This document shows positions 56,525 through 64,000 of a stretch of DNA of 64,000 bases, piece after piece (the first letter of the stretch is position 1; the number at the start of each line of letters is the position of its first letter). This DNA is from Ceratopteris richardii. Taxonomy: Eukaryota; Streptophyta; Polypodiopsida; Polypodiales; Pteridaceae. The position numbers and the translations under genes are program-made. The DNA is taken from assembly GCA_020310875.1 (NCBI GenBank), contig CM035428.1:100542661-100606660 (forward strand), given 5' to 3'. The notes under the pieces were generated by a model. That model was given only the letters and a program-made list of their open reading frames with translations, ran no database searches and was not told the DNA's origin.

Positions 56525-57660
56525 GTAGCTATTACAACTTAAGTATTAATAATTAGCTTTTATGAATTAGCTATTATGAATTAGCTATTATGAATTAGCT
56601 ATTATGAATTAGCTATTAAGAATGAGTTATTTCTTATTAGCTATTACAAATTAGCTATTACTAATTAGCTATTATTGACTAGCTATTACAAATTAGCTAT
56701 TAATAATTAGCTATTACTAATTAGTTATTACTAATTAGCTATTACTAATTAGCTATCACAAATTAGCTATTATGAATTAGATGTTATGAATTAGCTATTA
56801 CTAATAAGCTACTATGAATTAGCTATTACAAATTAGCTATTGCTAATTGGCTATAACTAATTAGCTATTACTAATCAGCTATTAATAATTAGCTATTACT
56901 AATTAACTATTACCAATTAGCTATGACTAATTAGCTATTACTAATTAGCTATTACTAATTAGCTATTATGAATTAACTATTACTAATTAGCTATTACAAA
57001 TTAACTATTTTTAATTAGCTATTACGAAAACCAATTAGCTATTACAAATTAGCTTGTTCTTGGATAGTTTTTAGTAATTAGCTATTATTAATAAGCTTGT
57101 TACTAGTTAACTATTACTAAGGAGCCAATTTTTTGGTTAGTTGTTTGTAATAAGCTATTATTAAGTAGATGGTTCTTGGTTCATTGTTTGTAATTAGCTA
57201 TCAAATTATCTTGTTATCAATTAGCTATTAATAAGTAGCTGGTTCTTGGTTAGTCATTAATAATTAGCAAGTTAGCTATTAAAGTAGCTGGTTCTTAGTT
57301 AGTTGTTTTGTAATTAGCTATTACTAGATAGTTTGTTAATAGTTGTCTCCTAAGTATCTAGTACTAATTAGCTTGATCTTATGCATTTGTTATTAATTAG
57401 CTATTATAAAATAGCTTATTCTAAATCAACTATTACTAATTTGCTTTTTACTAGCTAGTTGGGTATGCATAGCTTTGACTATTACTTGTTATCTTGTTAC
57501 TTGTTAACTAGGTATGCATAACTTCTACTATTAAATATTAGCTTGTTGCCATAGTAGTTATTACTAACTAGCTCGTTACAAGTTAAATTCTATATTAGTT
57601 AGTTTATGTTTAGTTAGATATTACTATTTAACTTTTTACTATGTCTAATTAGCTAAAATC
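56525..57660. repeat. TTAGCTATTA minisatellite
   Basis: About 1.1 kb of a 12-bp unit AATTAGCTATTA(C/T), most regular at 56560-57010, then degenerating (TTAGTTATTA, TAGCTTGTT and TTCTTGGTTAG variants) to about 57660. It grows directly out of array unit 3, at the point where unit 2 reads AAACATGGTTAG. Confidence 0.92.
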
Positions 57661-59075
57661 GTGAATTGACCACTGAAAATAGGATTACCTAAGATACATC
57701 GAGAAGGTGAACATGCTGCTCCAAATATTGATTTATGCCAAGTCAAGTCTTACTTATATCCTTCTTATTTGGTGACACCCTGCTCTCTGTTGTCCAAAAC
57801 ATGATAATCAGATCCTTGACCTCTTGTGTGATACATGAGGTATGTGTTGATTTACCGGTTGTCTTCAAAAAGCTATGATCATACTAAATTGCACTTAACT
57901 GTCCAATCGTATCATAGAGGACTTTCCTACTTACTCCCAATACCCTAGAAAGTCTTGAAATATTTATCTGATTTGTTTATGAATATGCATCACTCATGCA
58001 CATGTTACATGATCTTTCCTTCTGACCATTGCATCAAAAAGTTGCCCAATACATGGACCCTACAACATCCTATTTAGTGCCTAGATTTTATCTTCACAAC
58101 ATAAGTGTCTAGTTTGATTATTAAAATACTTGATGGTCTTATCCACAATGCCATCCAAGTTGCTTGAACTACGATTAGGATTACCCTCCACATTAATATC
58201 TGACCTTGATGTTATTGTGTCTCTATATTTCCTTTTCTTTTCCTTCCAATAACATCTTAATGCTTGTTGAGCGCTATCCACTATTGGTATTGTATTAACT
58301 TCCAGCAGTTCGCTTGTCCGAGATTGCCCTGCATTAACACAGTATAAATGAAGGTGAAACCATAAATACAATAACATCTACCACTCATCAATCTACTTTA
58401 TTATATTGATTTTATGTTGAGTATGCTCATCGGATATCAATATCTGCTCCATCCCTTACGTATGTAGACTTGTTATATGACTTTTAAACTTGCAACAATC
58501 ATCCAAAAGCTCAGATTTTAGATACCATGAATGAACAATATGAAACTAAATGGGCATTGTGAAGCCACTTTTGAACCTACAACAATCATCCACAACCTAA
58601 GATGTTACTCATACCTAACTTCCTCTTTTTTGAGAGAACAGGAAAAAGGTAGATTAATGAGGGAATTCTACAAAATGTGCAGGGGCGAAGAGCCCACACA
58701 TCACCATAAAATCAATTTCATCAATCTTTACAATAGTGATTACTCTATGATCGTAACGCCCAATCTTTACAACAGATTATGCAATGAGTAACTACACAAA
58801 GGCATTGATTCATCAATTAAGCAACAAACACAAATAGAACACTTGACATACATTTTGTTATCTCAAATCTATCAAGATGTTGAAAACATATCACAAAGGC
58901 AATTAGATTTGTGTTTCTGTTCAATTTAAGACTACCATTTCAATTACACTTGCACTTTTTTTAGTAGTACCATACATCCAATAATAGCCCATAAAATCTA
59001 TCATCTTCACCTGATATCGGGTATCTGAAAGTTACTAAGATGATATGAATCATATGAATTAAAAACAGCAGTTCA
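57661..59075. other. Interval without a supported gene
   Basis: AT-rich. It holds one 98-codon minus-strand ORF (58081-58377) with a charged centre (WKEKKRKYRDTITS) that I do not recognise. It might be an upstream or downstream piece of the pseudogene at 59076-59466, but nothing ties them together. Confidence 0.35.
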
Positions 59076-59466
59076 TTACATTGCAATGTCAGGTTCGAAT
59101 CGTTCATGGGTTAGCACCCTTTTCACAACTGCACCTGCACCATCATGTTCTCCCTTCTCGTGCTCTGATTGAAAGAAGTTCCATATCATAGTCATTCTTG
59201 ATAGCCCTGCATATCTTCCTATGAAGTAAAATGGACATTTAGCTTTAAAATTGAGAAGTTGCACCATCTGACCATACCCAATGTTGGATGTCAAGGTTTA
59301 TCTCTCTCAACCATTGCCAATGTAATTGGAAACAATTTTGCACAAAAAGGGTGTCATGCTTCTTGTCATCGGATATGAAGAAGTGGATTACCTTTTTAGG
59401 AATGACCTCCAAACAAAAATATGTGATATGCAAAAAAATAGTTATATGTACAAACCACCAGTGCAT
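59076..59466 (-). pseudogene. Scrap of a conserved WSDG...SQF / HDGAGAVVKR family
   Basis: Two overlapping minus-strand frames joined by one frameshift near 59250 read FQLHWQWLREIN, HWVWSDGATSQF, then FKAKCPFYFIGRYAGLS, WNFFQSEHEKGEHDGAGAVVKR. This pattern (WSDG-x-x-x-QFK, then W-x-FF-x-x-x-H-x-K-G-x-x-DG-x-G) occurs in an uncharacterised eukaryotic protein family that I know only by its motif and that is often repeat-associated. The invariant Gly of the usual H-G-K-G reads H-E-K-G here. It is a decayed fragment of about 130 residues with no start. Confidence 0.55.
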
Positions 59467-60119
59467 AGATTGTATTTCAATTTGCTCATGAAATGTATAG
59501 TTTTTTGCAAATCAAACACTGAAACCATAACATTGCCTGGGAATTCAGAGACACATCTTAAACTGGTTTGCTTGCCATAAATAAATGAAATTCCAAAAGG
59601 TTTACCTCATCTACAGAGCTTCATTGTCCTCCCTTTTCTTCCTCTCTGCTAAACTCTGATGTTTCTTCTCACCTTGCAAGCTTGCTCCTTGAAAAACAAT
59701 CCCTCTCAATATTCCCCACTCAAGACGCAGCTCATAGAAAAACTATCGATAGTGATGGCATCTATCATGAATGTTCCTCCTTGAAAACCAATCCCTCTCA
59801 ATATTCCCCATTCAAGATGCAACACGCAAAAAAACTTCCAAATGTGTATACCTCACCCCCCCCCCCCACTAATGCTTTTAATTTTCTCTTTCAAGAAGTC
59901 ATACACATGGTTAACTAAGAAGGATTAGCTTTTTCTAGCTAATTAACAATGTCCCGAACTTCACTTTTTTTTAAACATTAAGATGCTTTCATCCTTGTAC
60001 ATTCACTTGGTAACTCATTTAGTGTTGTGTTGTGCTCCAAGTTTCTTCTTCTTCCTTGTTGTTTGTGTGCTTTCACAAACATCAAACTCCAACATGTTTG
60101 TGATTCTTACCACAGAAAC
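59467..60119. other. Interval with a short tandem duplication
   Basis: A block of about 49 bp (CTCCTTGAAAAACAATCCCTCTC and onwards) at about 59686-59734 recurs at 59778-59826, 92 bp apart, with five changes. A C14 run lies near 59863. No gene seen. Confidence 0.5.
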
Positions 60120-60600
60120 AAGTAGCAACATGACAAGAGCAAGAACAAGGAAAAGAATGATCAAGGGAATAAGAATAAAAGTAAACCAAGGAAGAGGGAT
60201 ATCAAATGCCATTATTTACATAAGAAAGGACACATCAAGAAAGACTGCTATGCATTAAAGAATGCTAAAGGTAAAGGACACAATGTTGATGGGCATGTTA
60301 AATAACTACTTGCACGATCTAATTCTATTGTGAAGATTGAAGAAATTAATGTTATTTCAGATGATGCTGATGTGTTGTCACTTGAAAGTACTATGTCCAC
60401 TAAGACTCTTATGGCTGATTCTCTTTCCCACATGTGGTTGCTCAATTTTGGTTCTTCTTTCCATGTGGCAACACATAGAGAATGGTTCTCTACTTATGAA
60501 GCAAAGTCTCTTGGTACCATTGTTGGGATGAAATCCCTTATGGCTGATGTCTTAGAAAATTTCAAGTTTAAATCCCCTTTTATTCATTTCTCTCTAAATT
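60120..60600 (+). pseudogene. Copia gag knuckle and protease scrap
   Basis: A Lys/Asn-rich stretch leads to a damaged knuckle KCHYLHKKGHIKKDC (second Cys changed to Leu). After a stop comes the start of a copia protease, MWLLNFGSSFHVATHREWF, with the catalytic D-S-G replaced by N-F-G. Homology ends at about 60600. Together with 49198-49656 it could represent one copia element split by the array, or two unrelated scraps. Confidence 0.7.
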
Positions 60601-60779
60601 GATTGTGAGTTGATGAATGCAACATATGATTTTATGATTGAGTAATTGGAGGAAGAAGAAGAACTAAAAACATTAAGTTAGTTCTATATATGTTCAATGC
60701 CTGGATGCCTTTGAATGAGTATATGATAAGAACTTCCAATTGTATAGATCGGAGAACCCATATGTGAGTATTGGAAACC

Positions 60780-61116
60780 ATAAAATGCCCATAAACCCTG
60801 ATACTTTTAACCCTACTTATTTAAAATTCTTTATCCAATAACCTTTCAAAACTTATGCTCAATAATCTTTCAAAACCTATATAAAAAGGAAACCCCTAAA
60901 CCGTAATGGAAAACCCTAAGTAGTCTAAATGACCCTATAAGCCTAATCGGCTTAAAACCTCTATGACCATTAACCCTTAGTACCCTAACTGTATTATAAA
61001 CCTTAACTACCTTAAAACCCAAGTATATATCTAAAAACCCCTAAACCCCATGTGTATGTATACCCTATATAGAAACCCTAAAATTCTTGTATCCAAAAGT
61101 CCTAAAACCCTAGTGT
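60780..61116. repeat. Degenerate telomere-like (CCCTAAA) repeats
   Basis: Many AACCCTAAA, AAACCCTA, ACCCCTAAACC and ACCCTAACT words at irregular 10-25 bp spacing on the plus strand, for example 60890-60930 and 61040-61116, interrupted by unrelated bases. They resemble decayed interstitial plant telomere repeats (TTTAGGG complement). A (TG)n run follows at about 61127-61140. Confidence 0.6.
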
Positions 61117-61138
61117 GTTAAATATATGTGTGTGTGTG

Positions 61139-61367
61139 TGTTGGAGTTAGACGTCTGCGGAAGCATGCGAACAGCACATGGAAGAAGAAGAAGTTTGGAG
61201 CACAACACACAATACTGAATGTATTACTAGAGAATGTACAAAGATAAGTAGCCCATTAGGGCAATAGGCGTATATACAAGCCGGGGGAAAAAACCTCCTA
61301 AAGAGGGAAAAAAGTGCCACGGTGGTCCTAGTGTATGCACACACATCACTACCTAAATATATCAACA
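61139..61367 (-). repeat. 3' LTR of copia element D
   Basis: 229 bp. On the minus strand it starts TGTTGATATATTTAGG and ends CTAACTCCAACA. It is preceded on the minus strand by the PPT CCCAGGGGGGATT (61368-61380). Element D inserted into the (TG)n run. The other LTR and TSD lie outside the window, so borders rest on TG/CA ends and the PPT only. Confidence 0.75.
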
Positions 61368-61380
61368 AATCCCCCCTGGG
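61368..61380 (-). other. Polypurine tract of copia element D
   Basis: CCCAGGGGGGATT on the minus strand abuts the inferred LTR start. Confidence 0.7.
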
Positions 61381-61441
61381 AGTGATGCGGTGAACAAGGA
61401 GTTGGCACTTATGTATAAGGAAGTGCCAAGCTATGTCGAAA

Positions 61442-64000
61442 TCACTCCACAAAAGGAACTAAGCCCAAAGATTTGCAGAAAGCTTCAAACTTCTCCCTAG
61501 GCAGAGACTTCGTGAAAAGGTCTACAATGTTCTCCTGCGTGGGCACATATGTCAAGTTGATCTCCCCAGTAGAGAACCTCTCCCTGACATAGTGATAATG
61601 CACCTCAATGTGCTTAGTGCGAGCATGGAACATAGGGTTCCTCGCAACTGCTAATGCGCTCTAACTATCAGTGAAGATGGTGGTGGTAGAAGTCTAACCA
61701 ACACCCAAATCAGCCATAAGGTGTCTGAGCCACACACACTCAACAGTTGCTGTGAAAGCTGCACTATACTCAGCCTCACAATTGGAAGTGGCCACAGTAG
61801 GCTGCTTCTTGCTCAACCAAGATATACATGAGCTACTGAGCATGAAGCAAAAGCCACTAATGGACACACGAGTGTCATAGCAACCAACCCAATCAGAGTC
61901 AGAAAAAGCATGCAAATCTGGTGGTAGTGATCCCCCCTTGGGATAAAACAACCCAAGTAGCCAAGTACCACTCAAATGGCCAAAGATGTGCTTAACTACT
62001 TGCAAATGCTTGACTCCTGGGCAATGCATAAACCTGCTCATCTGTGGGACAGCAAACTGAATATCTGGTTGAGTAATGCATAAGTAAATCAAGCATCCAA
62101 CAGCCTACTAATAGAGAACAACATCAAATGTATCTCCAGCATCATGAAGACTCAATCATAAACGTGTCTCCATAGGAGTGGCAATAGGCTTATGGTCTTC
62201 AAGGCCAAAACACTGCAATAATGCATCAATATATTTTGTTTGACACAAATCCATTCCACCATCAACTTGCATAAACTGAATTCCCAAATAGTGATGCAAA
62301 TGCCGTATATCAGACATCTCAAATGAGACATGCAAATCAGCCTTAAAATCAGCAATATGCTTCTCAATAGGACCAGTGAGCAACATGTCGTCAACATAGA
62401 CAACAATGATCAGAAGCACATCATTAGCACGCTTAACATATAAGGTGCTTTCAGTTGGATTGTTCTCAAAACCATGTGCAATCAGATAGGATGTATCTTC
62501 TCATACCAAGCACGTGGTGCTTGCTTTAAACCATATAATGCCTTCTTTAACCTGCACACTTGGGTTTCATGCCCTTTCAACACAAAGCCACAGGGCTGAA
62601 AAACATACACTTCTTCATGCAAGTCACCATTCATAAATGTTGTTTTAATGTCCAACTGATGTGCATTCCAACCATGATGAGATGCAAGTGCACATATGCT
62701 TCGAACAATAGTCATACTGCATGTAGGTGCAAAGGTCTCATCAAAATCAATGCCTCTTTCCTGTGCATAACCCTTTGCAACAAGCCTAGCCTTATACCTG
62801 TCAATTGTACCATCTGGTGTACGCTTCAGCTTGTATACCCACTTAGTGCCAATGGCCTTCTTGCTAGGAGGCAAGTCACATAAAGACCAAATATACTATT
62901 CTTCATTATAGCATCATATTCATATTGCATAGCAGCCATCCAATTTTATGAATTTTGTGCTTCATCAAACGAAACAGGCTCATTATCATCACAGAGACTA
63001 GATGCAACCATAGCATAGCAATCTGATGCAAAACAAGCTATGAGAGCCTAGACGAGTACAATATGACAGAGGTGCATCTAATTTGCTGTCATGCAAGGTC
63101 TGCACCAGCCAATTTGGCATAGTTCTTCCCTGCTCAATATCAGCTCTCACATCAATAAGTGCATCATGTACATCTGCATCAGAAATGGAATTATCTGCAT
63201 CATCACATGAAATATACAAAGGTTGAGAAGTTGCCTCATTAGGACCAGCACTAGACTGTCCACCTGTAAAAAGAGGCAACAAAGTATTATACATGTCTTT
63301 GGAGCTAACAGATGTCTCCTTAGTACATGAAAGCAATGGCTGAATGGCATCTTCCACAAAAAGAGCATCACGGCTAACCAGAATGCATTTAGTCTGTGGA
63401 TGATACAGGCGATAGCCTTTACTTTCAGAATTGTACCCAACAAAAATACATTTTATTGCTTTATCATCCAATTTTCTGCGATGTTGTTCAAGCACTAATG
63501 CATATGCCAAACAACCAAAAACACAAAGATGAGCAACAGATGGCTTGCGGTCATGCCAACCTCATATGGAGTGATAGACTGCAGCGCTTTAGTGGGACAC
63601 ATGTTCAGTACATATGTTGCACACATGACAGCCTCAAGCCAGAAACTATGTGGTAAAGCCTGACTCTTGACCATACATCTCGTCATCTCCATGAGTGACA
63701 TGTTCTTTTGTTCAGCAAATCCATTCTGTTGAGGTGTATACAACATTGTACACTGGTGTTTTATCCCACATTCAGCCAGAAATGCATTAAAATAAGAAGA
63801 CATATATCCCCCCCCCCCCCCCCCCCCGATCAGAACGGAGGGTGCCCATTTTACATGCTGATAGATTTTCAGCCAAAACCAAAAACTATTTGAAGCACAT
63901 GAACACTTTGGACTTTGCCTTCAATGGATATACCCATGCATGCCTGGAAAAATCATCGATGAAAGTCACGAAGTAAAGATAATTCCCAAAAGAAGGTGTA
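61442..64000 (-). pseudogene. Copia element D, integrase to RNase H (runs off the window)
   Basis: In coding order from the right edge: integrase (FVTFIDDFSRHAWVYP, then a G20 run where the second Asp motif should be, ECGIKHQCTMLYTPQQNGFAEQKN), SLMEMTRCMVKSQALPHSFW, CIFVGYNSESKGYRLYHP; RT (IGTKWVYKLKRTPDGTIDRY, HQLDIKTTFMNGDLHEEVY, VVYVDDMLLTG with YVDD intact); RNase H (FSDSDWVGCYDTRVSISGF, CEAEYSAAFTATVE, HARTKHIEVHYHYVRERF), ending LGLVPFVE at 61442. Stops include two TAG codons aligning with Gln (TDS*SAL and GVG*TS). Same family as Cp1, in opposite orientation. Confidence 0.88.

Noticed and set aside
58081..58377. 98-codon minus-strand ORF as a host gene exon
   Set aside because: No recognised domain and no supporting neighbours; left as unannotated.

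Overview
This is nuclear DNA of a plant with a large, repeat-filled genome. It holds one convincing host gene, an intact nuclear gene for plastid ribosomal protein L12 (42469-43035). The rest is LTR retrotransposons and decayed non-coding sequence. Kilobase-scale nesting, (CCCTAAA)-like remnants and long AT-rich intergenic sequence would suit a gymnosperm, but the species is not determined by what I can see.

Region 1 (1-41.4 kb) is a four-level nest resolved by target-site duplications (TSDs). A Ty1/copia element (Cp1, plus strand) is cut at its protease/integrase junction by a 38.9-kb Ty3/gypsy insertion, element A (1138-40057, TSD ACTAT). Element A is itself cut by element B, a 17.0-kb minus-strand relative from the same lineage (6697-23709, TSD CTCCT); by a 1.5-kb LTR-like insertion (28452-29987); and by a minus-strand copia element C (32522-37655, TSD CAATG/CAACG). 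A 721-bp solo LTR (40655-41375, TSD ATGGC) sits in the downstream part of Cp1.

The most interesting content is the A/B lineage. Both members share a tRNA-Asp primer site, a leader with a palindromic short-repeat array, a gag with four CCHC-like knuckles, protease-RT-RNase H, two tandem HHCC zinc-binding modules before the integrase core, a second aspartic-protease-like domain after the integrase, a W-x-P-K repeat region, and a large downstream ORF3. ORF3 has a helical N-terminal domain, basic patches, a long coiled coil and a W/P-rich C-terminal domain. In both copies it follows a good branch-point plus polypyrimidine 3' splice site. Both copies carry stops and frameshifts, and A has also lost part of its RT.

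Region 2 (41.4-43.7 kb) holds two SINEs sharing a 3' end and the RPL12 gene. Region 3 (44.3-57.7 kb) is a non-coding tandem array of about 4.7-kb period with a copia gag scrap and a TTAGCTATTA-type minisatellite. Region 4 (57.7-61.1 kb) is mostly unannotatable, with a pseudogene scrap of a conserved WSDG...HDGAG family, a copia gag/protease scrap and telomere-like repeats. Region 5 (61139-64000) is a minus-strand copia element (D), of the same family as Cp1, running off the window.
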